Source: Martinezella tropici (lineage in GTDB: Bacteria > Pseudomonadota > Alphaproteobacteria > Rhizobiales > Rhizobiaceae). From it: a DNA stretch of 64,000 bases. The DNA is taken from contig JUHI01000002.1 in the NCBI GenBank assembly GCA_000799755.1, positions 496,001 to 560,000 on the forward strand, given 5' to 3'. This document shows positions 52,918 through 61,301 of the stretch, piece by piece (positions within the stretch are counted from its first letter, which is position 1; each line of letters starts with the position of its first letter). The notes beneath the pieces are model-generated. The model did no database searches, had not been told where the DNA came from, and was given only the letters and a program-made list of their open reading frames with translations. Both the position numbers and the translations under genes were made by a program.

Positions 52918-53436
52918 ATGATCCGGCAAACCCAGCGTCTGGTCCTGCGCATGCCGGAGGAGCGGGACCTGGATTTCGTGACGGCGCTCTTTGCGCTGCC
53001 GGAACTTGTCGCCCATCGGCCCGACCCGACGCCGGATTCTCCGGCTGAAAGTGTCCGACGGCTCGCGCGTGATCGGGCGCACTGGCGCTTGCACGGGTTC
53101 GGGCGTTGGGCGGTTGAAACCGAAGGCCGGCTGATCGGGTTTGGCGGCGTTACCGTCTCGACGGAATTCGAGGGGCTCAATCTTTCCTATCATCTGCACC
53201 CCGATCACTGGGGAAGCGGCTATGCGACCGAACTGGTGACGGAGGCTCTGGCCTTCGCCTGCCGCGATCTCCGCGCCGAACGTGTCGTCGGGCTTGTGCG
53301 TCCCGTTAATGCCGCCTCGCGGCGCGTGCTGGAAAAATGCGGCTTCCGTTTTGAGCGTGAAATCATGCTGCACGGAGCGCCGACGCATCTCCTATCCTTC
53401 CGGATGGTCGCGACGGGCGTCGACGAGCCGGCTTAG
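52918..53436 (+). CDS. GNAT acetyltransferase
   Basis: A 172-residue RimJ/RimL-like GNAT (phrases YHLHPDHWGSGYATELVTEAL with the acetyl-CoA loop, and NAASRRVLEKCGFRFERE). Start 52918 has AAAGGG about 10 nt upstream. Substrate unknown. Ends 4 bp into the convergent cupin gene. Confidence 0.85.
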   Translation: MIRQTQRLVLRMPEERDLDFVTALFALPELVAHRPDPTPDSPAESVRRLARDRAHWRLHGFGRWAVETEGRLIGFGGVTVSTEFEGLNLSYHLHPDHWGSGYATELVTEALAFACRDLRAERVVGLVRPVNAASRRVLEKCGFRFEREIMLHGAPTHLLSFRMVATGVDEPA

Positions 53437-53894
53437 CCGTCGAGGTAGGGCATGCCGTCCTTGTGCACGAAGCGTCCGTCCGTGCTCGAACTCATCATGT
53501 CGATGTCAGAGCAGGTGATGAGGTCCGTCGGCGAACGGGTGCCTGCCTCGAGATAGATCGCGGTGGTATTGGACTTATTGATCATGTGATGGCCATTGCC
53601 TGAGCCCTTCGGAAAGGCGGCACAGTCGCCGGCGCGCAGCACCGTCTCGCCGTCATCCTCGATCAGCGTAAGCTCGCCCTCCAGCACATAGATGAATTCG
53701 TCCTCCTCCGAGTGCCAGTGCCGCTGGCTCGACCAGTTGCCCGGCGGCAGCCGCATGAGGTTGACGCCGAAATCGGTGAGGCCGCCTGCATTGCCCAGCC
53801 GCTGACGGATGCGCTCGGCACAGGGGTCGTTGAAGGGGCTTGGGTAACGCGTACCTTTGATTTCCGGCACGGCTGCAACATCGATCTTCGGCAT
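53433..53894 (-). CDS. Cupin-domain protein
   Basis: A 153-residue cupin (SSQRHWHSEEDEFIYVLEGELTLIEDD and FPKGSGNGHHMINKS hold the two motif histidines). Start 53894 is used because a GGG-rich site lies upstream and the family starts MPKIDVAAVPE; the 18 residues further upstream are basic and unlikely. Role unknown. Confidence 0.82.
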   Translation of the reverse strand: MPKIDVAAVPEIKGTRYPSPFNDPCAERIRQRLGNAGGLTDFGVNLMRLPPGNWSSQRHWHSEEDEFIYVLEGELTLIEDDGETVLRAGDCAAFPKGSGNGHHMINKSNTTAIYLEAGTRSPTDLITCSDIDMMSSSTDGRFVHKDGMPYLDG

Positions 53895-54262
53895 GATGAC
53901 CCTGCCTGCGAATTGCCATGGGTGGATATGATGTCTGCGTTTGCGCAAATCTATCAGGATTCATCTCAGCCAGTCCAGCAACGTATTCCATCGTGGAGCG
54001 CACGATAAACGATTGCTATTCCACATCTTTTGTCATGTAACTGTCATCATTCGTACACATATGCGTCGTTTGAGCAACACAGCATATGTACATGCTGTCA
54101 CATATGTTTCCGTCGTGTTTCGGTCCTTGTAAAAGCGATGTCGCAAATGCAACTTGCGGCCGGAAGCGAAGCGTTGTGCTTCGGGCTAGCCACTGAAACT
54201 TGACGGCGAACGGCCCCCCAGGTTCGTCTGTCGCGCAAGTTCATTTGAAGAATGGAGTTACC
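53895..54262 (+). promoter_or_regulatory. Porin upstream region
   Basis: 368 bp with no gene. It contains the PHO box (54030-54047) and several CATATG-like repeats between 54057 and 54110, including a near-palindrome AGCATATGTACATGCT (54083-54098). The predicted transcript leader is long (about 190 nt). Confidence 0.5.
54030..54047 (+). promoter_or_regulatory. PHO box (PhoB site)
   Basis: TTGTCAT-GTAA-CTGTCAT: two 7-bp direct repeats separated by 4 bp, one mismatch from the consensus CTGTCAT-N4-CTGTCAT. It reads toward the porin gene, which places that gene in the phosphate-starvation regulon. Confidence 0.7.
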
Positions 54263-55363
54263 ATGAACATCAAGAGCTTGCTTATCGGCTCCGCGGCTGC
54301 ACTCTGCGCCGTATCCGGCGCGCACGCAGCTGACGCGATCGTCGCTGCCGAGCCGGAGCCGCTGGAATATGTCCGCATCTGCGACGCATTCGGCGCTGGC
54401 TACTTCTTCATCCCCGGCACGGAGACCTGCTTGCGGGTTGGCGGCAAGGTCCGCACGGAAGGTCAGTGGGAAGACCCTTACAATCGTGAAAGCCAGATCG
54501 GCACCAAGTGGCACACCCGCGCTGAACTGAACCTCAACACCGCAACCGACACCGAATATGGTCCGCTGAAGACTGAAACCATCATTCGTTGGGACTGGAA
54601 CGACGGCGGTTCGACGGGCACCAACCTGCTGTGGGCTTATATCAACCTCGCAGGCTTTACCGTCGGTAAGACGGACTCTCAGTATAACCAGTTTGTTGGC
54701 TACGCCGGCGACGTAATCCAGGACGACGTCATCTATGACGGTCCGTATGAATTGAACCAGCTGACCTACAACTACGACAGCGGCACTGGCTTCACGGGAG
54801 TCATCTCGCTCGAAGACAGCAACTCCGGCACGACGACCAGTGCCTACGGCGGCAGCTGGCAGCTTTCGAAGGCCGATCACTACGCTCCGAACGTTGTCGC
54901 TGGTCTCGGCTACAAGGCCGGTATGTTCGGCTTCAAGGTTGTTGGCGGCTACGACTCGATCGTCGAAGAAGGCGCCATCAAGGCTCGTATCGACGCTGAC
55001 TTCGGCTTCCTCACGGCCTTCTTGATGGGCGGCTGGAACACCGATGGCGACAAACTGAACCAATATGCCGGCTCGAACCAGAACGTTTCCGCCTGCACGA
55101 CCTCCGATGGTGTCGTTCACGGTGCGAAGTGCGGCTGGGGCGACTGGGCAGTATGGGGCGGCGTTGGCGTTCCGATCAACGAAAAGCTGAAGTGGAACCT
55201 GCAGCTCGCCTACACCGACTCGAAGATCTTCGAGGCGACCACGAACGTCAAGTTCAATCCGGTCAAGAACCTGCTGATCGAGCCGGAACTGACCTACGTT
55301 CATTACGATCTGCCGGGCGACGATACCTTCTCGGGTATCCTGCGCTTCGAACGGACTTTCTAA
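54263..55363 (+). CDS. Alphaproteobacterial outer-membrane porin
   Basis: A 366-residue porin of the alphaproteobacterial porin family (16-strand barrel type). Signal MNIKSLLIGSAAALCAVSGAHA, then YVRICDAFGAGYFFIPGTETCLRVGGKV, the family's opening with its conserved cysteine pair, and a C-terminal FERTF strand ending in aromatic Phe as needed for outer-membrane assembly. GGAG precedes the ATG. An anion- or phosphate-favouring pore is inferred from the PHO box. Confidence 0.93.
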   Translation: MNIKSLLIGSAAALCAVSGAHAADAIVAAEPEPLEYVRICDAFGAGYFFIPGTETCLRVGGKVRTEGQWEDPYNRESQIGTKWHTRAELNLNTATDTEYGPLKTETIIRWDWNDGGSTGTNLLWAYINLAGFTVGKTDSQYNQFVGYAGDVIQDDVIYDGPYELNQLTYNYDSGTGFTGVISLEDSNSGTTTSAYGGSWQLSKADHYAPNVVAGLGYKAGMFGFKVVGGYDSIVEEGAIKARIDADFGFLTAFLMGGWNTDGDKLNQYAGSNQNVSACTTSDGVVHGAKCGWGDWAVWGGVGVPINEKLKWNLQLAYTDSKIFEATTNVKFNPVKNLLIEPELTYVHYDLPGDDTFSGILRFERTF

Positions 55364-55664
55364 GGTCCGGTTGGTCTGATTTGACCTGCATCTGAAATGA
55401 GGCCCGGTATTCGCATCGGGCTTCGTTGTCTCACTCCGAGGCGATTGAGAACTCTACTCGGCTTGCATCCGTTGGCGGATATAATGCGGGCACGAGACGG
55501 CCTTAAGCCCGCTCCTATCCGGACCGCGCGCTTGCCGATCGATCGTTTACGGTCGTGATCCACGCAGCTGACAAAGGGAAGTCGGCTTACTTTCGAAAAT
55601 GTGACGCTAGTGAAGGAATATTTCATCCTCTCCAGCGCCGCTTGCTGCCACCAAAGGAAGCTCC
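55364..55664 (+). other. Porin downstream gap
   Basis: 301 bp without a gene. It holds the stem-loop at 55402-55421; the rest shows no recognisable element. Confidence 0.5.
55402..55421 (+). terminator. Possible terminator of the porin gene
   Basis: GCCCGGT (55402-55408) pairs with ATCGGGC (55415-55421), including one G-T wobble pair. The tail is T-rich but not a pure run (TTCGTTGTC). Confidence 0.5.
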
Positions 55665-55976
55665 ATGAAGACGATCATCATACTCGCGGCAATCGTACTG
55701 ACATCCACGAACGCAATGGCTATTTCGGCCTACAATTCGCAATCGCTGACCTGCGCAACCGTGCATGAGAAGATGGCGCAGGAAGGTTCAATCGTGCTGC
55801 GGTACCCGTCGCATAGCGGGAACGTGACGCTGTTCAACCGGACGGTTTCGAACTCGATGTCCTGCCTTGGTCAAGGCACGATGACGAGCGCCACGGTTCC
55901 GACGAGCGACGACCCGAAGTGCAAGATCAAGACCTGCAGCTTCGGCACCGGCAAAGGTCCGAACAAGAACCACTAA
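55665..55976 (+). CDS. Small secreted protein of unknown function
   Basis: A 103-residue protein with an export signal (MKTIIILAAIVLTSTNAMA) and four cysteines in the mature part, likely disulphide-bonded in the periplasm. I recognise no family. A GGAAG site precedes the ATG. A stem-loop lies downstream. Confidence 0.7.
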   Translation: MKTIIILAAIVLTSTNAMAISAYNSQSLTCATVHEKMAQEGSIVLRYPSHSGNVTLFNRTVSNSMSCLGQGTMTSATVPTSDDPKCKIKTCSFGTGKGPNKNH

Positions 55977-56420
55977 GCCGACGCTGAACGGCTTATTTTT
56001 TGAAATGCATTACCGGCGCGGCGGGAGAATTCCCGTCATGCCGGTAATTTGATGGACCTCAGTGCGAGAGGCGTGCAACGAGTTCCTGCTGCTTCTTGAA
56101 TGCTATCGTTCGCAAGCGAAGCATTGTATTAATCCAGCGCTGCCCAATCGGGGGTCGCGTGCCATGTCGAAGAATGCACGCGTCGCGCCTTGCAACAAGC
56201 TTACGTTGTTTCAAGGGGCCGATTGGTACAAGAGCGGCACATAGCTGCCGCCGCAACGGTTCCATTGCCGGCGAGCGGCAATCTCCGGCGCATCGCTAAA
56301 GTCCGCGTTTTCCGTTGCTGAATGCGAAGCGGGAAAAGGCGAGCCGGGGATCGGCCCGCCATGTTCCGCCGATGCATCCAATCGGCTTCAATCCGAAATC
56401 AGGCTGCCGCCGCGAGCCGG
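55977..56420. other. Intergenic stretch with stem-loop
   Basis: 444 bp with no supported gene. Apart from the stem-loop at 56009-56048, no RNA gene, repeat or regulatory site could be recognised. Confidence 0.5.
56009..56048 (+). terminator. Stem-loop after the small secreted protein gene
   Basis: ATTACCGGC (56009-56017) pairs with GCCGGTAAT (56040-56048), with an inner GGGA/TCCC pair, followed by TT. It is probably the transcription terminator of the gene ending at 55976. Confidence 0.55.
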
Positions 56421-56738
56421 TCAGTCGCAGACGCGGGTGCGATACATATCGCCCCATGCGTTCTGGCGCCAGACCACATGGCAATGAGGATAATAGGGCG
56501 GAGGCGGCAGGTAGCCGGGTTCGTAGGCGGGGCCTGCATACATGGGGGCGGCATAGGCCGGGGGAGCGGTCGCGCCAGCGATCAAAGCGCCGCCGATCAC
56601 GGCTCCTGCGATGCCGGCGGCAAGGCCGCGGCCAAAATTGTTGTGAGCTTCGGCCTGGGAAGCGGTGGCAATTGTCGTGCCTGCAATTGTCAAGGCGACC
56701 AGACCGGTGACGACAAGCTTGCGCATGGTGGTCCACAT
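56421..56738 (-). CDS. Small glycine-zipper-like exported protein
   Basis: A 105-residue protein: signal segment (about 5-31), a Gly/Ala-rich stretch GRGLAAGIAGAVIGGALIAGA resembling a glycine zipper, and a Pro/Tyr-rich tail with cysteines. Such proteins sit in the outer membrane or periplasm. The start 56738 has AAGGA about 8 nt upstream; ATG 56726 is possible. Confidence 0.7.
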   Translation of the reverse strand: MWTTMRKLVVTGLVALTIAGTTIATASQAEAHNNFGRGLAAGIAGAVIGGALIAGATAPPAYAAPMYAGPAYEPGYLPPPPYYPHCHVVWRQNAWGDMYRTRVCD

Positions 56739-57136
56739 AGTCCTGATCCTTATTTCTATCGATCACAGCCTCTCGGCCGTTCAGTACGATCAGACAATAG
56801 CCCGCCCAGGATTACCGCAAGGCATCCATCCGGTTAAACCTTGGTAAGGTGAAGTGGCTCGCATTTACCGCCATTCGGCAATACCGGCAAATTCCTTGTC
56901 TTTCGGGCTCATCGTTCCGCTCCGGCATAGAAACACACTTGGAACCTGTAAATCGGCTTGCGACTGCACTCTACAGTCGACCTCCTTTCAGGAGCGGCGT
57001 CTATCCGAAGGGTGTCGTGCTAAGGCCCATTTTGGGCCTATGGAAATCCTGCGATGAAAGCCATCTGGTGTGATCGGTGCGGACCAGTTTCCCTCAACTG
57101 CGGATTTGATAAATGTAGATCGGGCAATCGTGCTAT
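56739..57136. other. Intergenic stretch
   Basis: 398 bp with no supported gene. One hairpin, AGGCCCA (57023-57029) with TGGGCCT (57033-57039), lacks a U-run on either strand and may be a weak end signal of the hydrolase gene. Confidence 0.4.
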
Positions 57137-57775
57137 CTATCGCAAGGCGGCCGTCCATCGAGCCACGCTTTCGGCAACGGTCGCGACATGTGCGGCAAGC
57201 GTCAGGCCGGAGACGGCCTTTCGTGGGCGGAAGTCATGATCTCCGTCTTCCAGCCAGAGAATTTCAATCATTTCGGAGAGCTTGTAAGAGGAAACTTCCT
57301 CCCGCGATCCGAATAGATCGCGTGTCCCCTGACAGATCAGGGTGGGCGTCTTCATCTCCTCAAGATGCGCCGTCCGCAGGCTTTCCGGTCTTCCGATCGG
57401 ATGGAACGGGTATCCGAGACATAGCAGCCCGGAGATCTTTCCCCTATCGCGGAGATTGTCCGCGATCATGCTCGCCACGCGGCCGCCCATGGATTTCCCC
57501 GCGATCACGACCGTTCCTTGCAGGCCGAGCTCATCGATCACGGCTTCGAACTCCTGATTGAGGAGCTCCGTGCGAGGCGGCGGCGCGCGTTTCCCGGAGA
57601 CCCGCCGTGTCGACATATAATCGAACTCGAACCGGACGACCCGCAGGCCTTTCCCGGCAAGTGCCTCAGATATGGTTTCCATCCAGGTCGTGTCCATCGC
57701 GCCGCCGGCCCCATGAGCGAGGACGATGGTGATCCCGGCGTCTTCGCGGCCGGTGATGAGGAAATCGTGAGGCAT
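57137..57775 (-). CDS. Alpha/beta hydrolase (KANL3/Tex30-like)
   Basis: A 212-residue hydrolase: oxyanion-side VLAHGAGGAMDT, nucleophile elbow GKSMGG with Ser, acid and His in the later QGTRDLFG and DGDHDF segments. This is the dienelactone-hydrolase-like small alpha/beta hydrolase branch. ATG 57775 has AGGAG upstream. The open frame continues far upstream but has no family similarity there. Confidence 0.85.
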   Translation of the reverse strand: MPHDFLITGREDAGITIVLAHGAGGAMDTTWMETISEALAGKGLRVVRFEFDYMSTRRVSGKRAPPPRTELLNQEFEAVIDELGLQGTVVIAGKSMGGRVASMIADNLRDRGKISGLLCLGYPFHPIGRPESLRTAHLEEMKTPTLICQGTRDLFGSREEVSSYKLSEMIEILWLEDGDHDFRPRKAVSGLTLAAHVATVAESVARWTAALR

Positions 57776-58033
57776 TCCAAATTCTCCTGGTTCGCGGCAC
57801 AGATAGCATGAAAGAGGAGGGAGGAGGCCACCAATAGTCTTGGCTGTCAGCAAGAGCGTCCGTTCCGGATAGCGAAGCCTGAGTGGCATCATCATTGAAT
57901 CCGCCCGAGATCCGGGCCGATGCTCCCTTTTCCACCCGTCAGGTGCGCCAACGGGCCGGCATTGACAGTCATCCCTTCGAAGGGGATACAGCATCATGCC
58001 AAAACACATCCATTGCGAAACATTTCTGACGGC

Positions 58034-58471
58034 ATGACTGATCTCTTTGCCTATTTCGGATTGTTCATGGCGGCCTTCGGTGCCGCAACGATCCTTCCGA
58101 TGCAATCCGAGGCGGCTCTCGCGGGGCTCCTTCTGACCGGGAGATATTCCGTGCTTTGGCTTGTTGTCATCGCCAGCGCCGGCAATATCCTGGGGTCCGT
58201 TGTCAATTGGGTGCTGGGGAGGGGGATCGAACGGTTTCGCAAGCGAAGCTGGTTTCCTGTCGGCGATCATGCGCTCGAGCGGGCTCAGTCTTGGTATCGG
58301 AAGTATGGGAAATGGTCGCTGCTCGGAAGCTGGCTGCCAATTGTCGGCGACCCGATAACGGTCGTCGCCGGCATCCTGCGCGAGCCGTTGCCGACCTTCC
58401 TGCTGCTGGTGACGATTGCCAAGGTTGGGCGCTATGTCGCTTTGGCCGTGGTAACCGTGAACGTTGCCTGA
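58034..58471 (+). CDS. YqaA/DedA-like membrane protein
   Basis: A 145-residue protein with four membrane segments and the COG1238 phrases PMQSEAALAGLLL, ILGSVVNWVLGRG and GSWLPIVGDPITVVAGILR. It belongs to the SNARE-associated/DedA superfamily, some of which move lipids. It ends 63 bp before the tRNA fragment that marks the island border. Confidence 0.82.
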   Translation: MTDLFAYFGLFMAAFGAATILPMQSEAALAGLLLTGRYSVLWLVVIASAGNILGSVVNWVLGRGIERFRKRSWFPVGDHALERAQSWYRKYGKWSLLGSWLPIVGDPITVVAGILREPLPTFLLLVTIAKVGRYVALAVVTVNVA

Positions 58472-58534
58472 GGCCTCAGCCCGCGCGGATTGGTCAACCG
58501 TTCCCTATGGATTTGGTATGGGTAATGAAAAGGT

Positions 58535-58580
58535 TGGCGCACCCGACAGGATTCGAACCTGTGACCTTTGGAATCGGAAT
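58535..58580 (-). other. Attachment scar: 3' half of tRNA-Arg(CCG)
   Basis: Read on the minus strand, the segment gives an anticodon loop TTCCGAT (anticodon CCG), AGGTC variable region, the T-arm ACAGG-TTCGAAT-CCTGT, the acceptor strand CGGGTGC, G, and encoded CCA at 58535-58537. The 5' side of the anticodon stem does not match (only one of five pairs forms), so the tRNA similarity stops at the anticodon loop. A tRNA remnant from anticodon loop to CCA is the usual product of tyrosine-integrase insertion; the intact tRNA should be at the other end of the element. Confidence 0.75.
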
Positions 58581-58867
58581 TGGGAGACAAGCGTTATAGT
58601 GCCTTGTTTTAATTAAGTCGCACTGCTGACTGCGCTGCAACTGCGCTACATCCTATGCGTCATCCGAACCACCAGATTGGCTTAGCACCGAGAGCAAAAC
58701 GGGCCGAAAATTGAACGCACAGCTACCATGTCCCTCTGCGCTAACGAAACTCATCACGCCGAGACAACGCGGTTTCCCTGAAAGTTGTGGATAGTTCGGG
58801 GCGTGTAGTGAGAATCATTTTCCCGCAAATATTGTGACTGTACTATTGTGCATTTGGAGGTGCCAAT
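58581..58867. other. Island entry region
   Basis: About 290 bp after the tRNA scar. No gene, repeat or RNA could be recognised. It leads to a strong GGAGG site before the first island gene. Confidence 0.4.
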
Positions 58868-59353
58868 ATGCTGAATCCAAAGCTTACAGATCTTCGCAAT
58901 GCTCTTGAAGCTGTGATGACCTCCATTGGAAAGTCTCAAGAGGGGAGCGTCAGCAATATTGATGCAATTGCCTCCCTTCGCGCGACCAACAGCGAACTCA
59001 TCGACGGATTGTCTTCCCAACTAATCGATATCGCCCTGATCAAGCTCGCCAACGAGGTTGGCAACCGCAAAGGACCACGCGTCGCAATTCAGCCGGGCAG
59101 AGATCTCTTTGGAAACTACCCCGGGGTACCAAAAATGCTAGCCATGGGCCGAGGCATAAAGAAAAGCACCTTAAAGGCAACGTTTAAGGAGGCCGAGCAA
59201 TGGCTTGAGGAGCATCAGACAAAAACAGTAGTAAACACAGAAAAAAACGAAGGATTTCGCAATCTTGTTAATGAGTTTCGTGAGTACGCACTCACTTCCG
59301 ACGACACTATTGAACAGGCCATGCGTAGAAAGTTTGATCAGGCTCACGACTAA
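58868..59353 (+). CDS. Hypothetical protein in island
   Basis: A 161-residue soluble, mainly helical protein. The middle has a basic stretch (LFGNYPGVPKMLAMGRGIKKS). A strong GGAGGTG site precedes the ATG by 5 nt. I recognise no family. First gene of the island, followed 106 bp later by the zinc-binding protein gene. Confidence 0.6.
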   Translation: MLNPKLTDLRNALEAVMTSIGKSQEGSVSNIDAIASLRATNSELIDGLSSQLIDIALIKLANEVGNRKGPRVAIQPGRDLFGNYPGVPKMLAMGRGIKKSTLKATFKEAEQWLEEHQTKTVVNTEKNEGFRNLVNEFREYALTSDDTIEQAMRRKFDQAHD

Positions 59354-59459
59354 TCTTACGGAATCCAGGACGGGCTTGCTTCAGGCTCAAAAATCGGCAT
59401 TTCAAAAAAGCTCTTCCTTCAAGATACTGGCGTTGGCCCTTTCAGAAGGCTCGTGGTGA

Positions 59460-60074
59460 ATGACGTGTAACGGACATAACCATGCTCCCGGCTGTCAATG
59501 TAACTTCCGAGGTGGCAAGCGGCGTAACTCCAGTGTGTTCATGTGGAAACCATGGCGGAAATCGTCCTCCGTTAGGCTTAGTCAGGGACCAAATGCCAAA
59601 TGTCCGCTCTGCCATAAGCCTGTTTATTTCGTGCCAGGCCCTCTTGGAGGAGGTGCATACTTTGAGTCTTTCGGCCCACCGTGGCCAAAACACCCATGTA
59701 TGATTAGCAAAGCGCCTTACTCTCCTTATAGCGCGAGTGGCAGACCGAAACTAAGAAATCACCTAACCGTTTTCGAGAAAGGTTCATGGTTTCCCTTCTT
59801 TGCGCGACATGTTGAACAACTTGCAATGGGCACGATTGTTCATGGCGTGGCGTTGAACAATCCTACGGTACTTCACCTTGGTGTGTTAGCGGACATTCAT
59901 GTTGATTGCGAACGTCCAATCTACGCCCGCATGGCGACTGCCCGAGCCGGCGAATTGAACTATTTTCCATTTGGCTTCGCTGAGCCCGTTTCAATTGACT
60001 TTTACTCAGACTGCTTGAACGAACTCGACTTACTGTTGCTGCGTCCTGGTTCTATTCCCGATCAAAATCCATAG
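59460..60074 (+). CDS. Two-zinc-site protein of unknown function
   Basis: A 204-residue protein with two probable metal sites: C3, H6, H8, C12, C14 (CNGHNHAPGCQC) and C48, C51, H78, C80 (CPLC … WPKHPC). The second belongs to a zinc-ribbon type I have seen in many uncharacterised bacterial proteins (CPxC…PWPKHPC). The C-terminal half is globular with no recognised domain. Position in the island suggests accessory function. Confidence 0.65.
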   Translation: MTCNGHNHAPGCQCNFRGGKRRNSSVFMWKPWRKSSSVRLSQGPNAKCPLCHKPVYFVPGPLGGGAYFESFGPPWPKHPCMISKAPYSPYSASGRPKLRNHLTVFEKGSWFPFFARHVEQLAMGTIVHGVALNNPTVLHLGVLADIHVDCERPIYARMATARAGELNYFPFGFAEPVSIDFYSDCLNELDLLLLRPGSIPDQNP

Positions 60075-60251
60075 TACTGATGGCTTGATCACCTCATCGA
60101 GACACTGTGCATGGGGTTCTTTGGGCGCTTGGCCTGTTGCGTGAAATGCAACTTTATGGAAGCTTTGATCTGAAGCTGCACAATCTTCGTGAGTCGAAAT
60201 TTGATTCGGCCAGAAATTAGTTTCGTGCAGCAACTAAGCACCGGGGCAAAA

Positions 60252-61301
60252 ATGGCATTTCTAGAAGAGCACGAACAAAGCACTCTCTCCATTAAGAGAA
60301 TGATATTCCACGTCGTTGGCAAGTCTCTTGATGAACCAATCCTGCTTGAAGAAATATCGCCACCTCAACATACTGATTTTTTTCTGGAAAGAGTTAAGTC
60401 TTCACTTCGTGGCAATCTTTTTGAATTTCGGGACCTTTCTAGCACTGAGCGCGCCATCCGAAGCATTGTAGCTGATCCAGCAAATTTTGCGCAGATAACG
60501 CGAGAACTCGCGGCCGACTTTCAAAGTCGCCATTCAAATTCAACGAGTGTCGGCGTTTTTTTCGTCTTCGAGCTGTCGATCGGAGCTGATCAATCAATTT
60601 TTGCCCTTATTAAATACGATAACGAGGACGTTGTTCGATACATGTTGAACAACAACGAGGGTCTACAGGTTCCAAAACTTGAACGCTTTCAAGAGAGCTT
60701 TGTCCGGAAAGCTGAAGCGATGCAGAAGATAGCCCTTGTACGGCTGAATGGACAAAAAGGCGGGCTAATTGCCGTTCGAGATCGAAGTAATGCAGCCCAC
60801 ATTTCGGACTATTTCGAGGGCTTTCTACAGGCTCGGCGTGTGAATTCACCCGACGATCTTAGTGAGAAGCTTGTCAGTGCGTTAAAGGATACATTCAAGG
60901 AGCATAAAGACTTACTGCCGGAGGAAGTTGCCAAAAGCGGCGTAAATCGGATTTATGAGGTGCTGCGGCAAGGTGGGCACACATTTGATCCGGATGATTG
61001 CGAGCCTTTGCTAACCGCAGTATTCGGGAAAATGCCTGAGAATTCAAAATTGCGTCGAACTTTCAGTAGAAAATTGAAATCATACGGCGTTTCTGAGGAA
61101 ACCTTTGAAATAAACCCTGAAAAGATTCAGACACCCAGACGACGGCTTATTGAAACTCAGGAAGGCGTTGAAATTCGTTATGATGATGGTAAACGACCGC
61201 AGATTAAAGAAAGGGAGGATGGCCGCAGAGAAATCGTAATTGTCACAGCGGGCATTAGGAGAGACGATGTCGCTATCGACAATGGTTCACGCAGCCGTTG
61301 A
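60252..61301 (+). CDS. NdpA/YejK-like nucleoid-associated protein
   Basis: A 349-residue protein resembling the nucleoid-associated NA37 (NdpA/YejK) family: opening SIKRMIFHVVGK, FFLERVKSSL, ITRELAADFQSR, GVFFVFEL, KAEAMQKIALVRL, and DYFEGFLQARRV. ATG 60252 is used because a GGGGC site is 6 nt upstream and the similarity starts there. The last 35 bp overlap the start of the next gene. Family assignment is by pattern and is moderate; defence-type DUF4868 proteins (Kiwa KwaB) are a different family that should be excluded. Confidence 0.6.
   Translation: MAFLEEHEQSTLSIKRMIFHVVGKSLDEPILLEEISPPQHTDFFLERVKSSLRGNLFEFRDLSSTERAIRSIVADPANFAQITRELAADFQSRHSNSTSVGVFFVFELSIGADQSIFALIKYDNEDVVRYMLNNNEGLQVPKLERFQESFVRKAEAMQKIALVRLNGQKGGLIAVRDRSNAAHISDYFEGFLQARRVNSPDDLSEKLVSALKDTFKEHKDLLPEEVAKSGVNRIYEVLRQGGHTFDPDDCEPLLTAVFGKMPENSKLRRTFSRKLKSYGVSEETFEINPEKIQTPRRRLIETQEGVEIRYDDGKRPQIKEREDGRREIVIVTAGIRRDDVAIDNGSRSR

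Noticed and set aside
57776..58270. Upstream extension of the alpha/beta hydrolase frame
   Set aside because: It overlaps the YqaA-like gene on the other strand and has no family similarity; ATG 57775 has AGGAG upstream.
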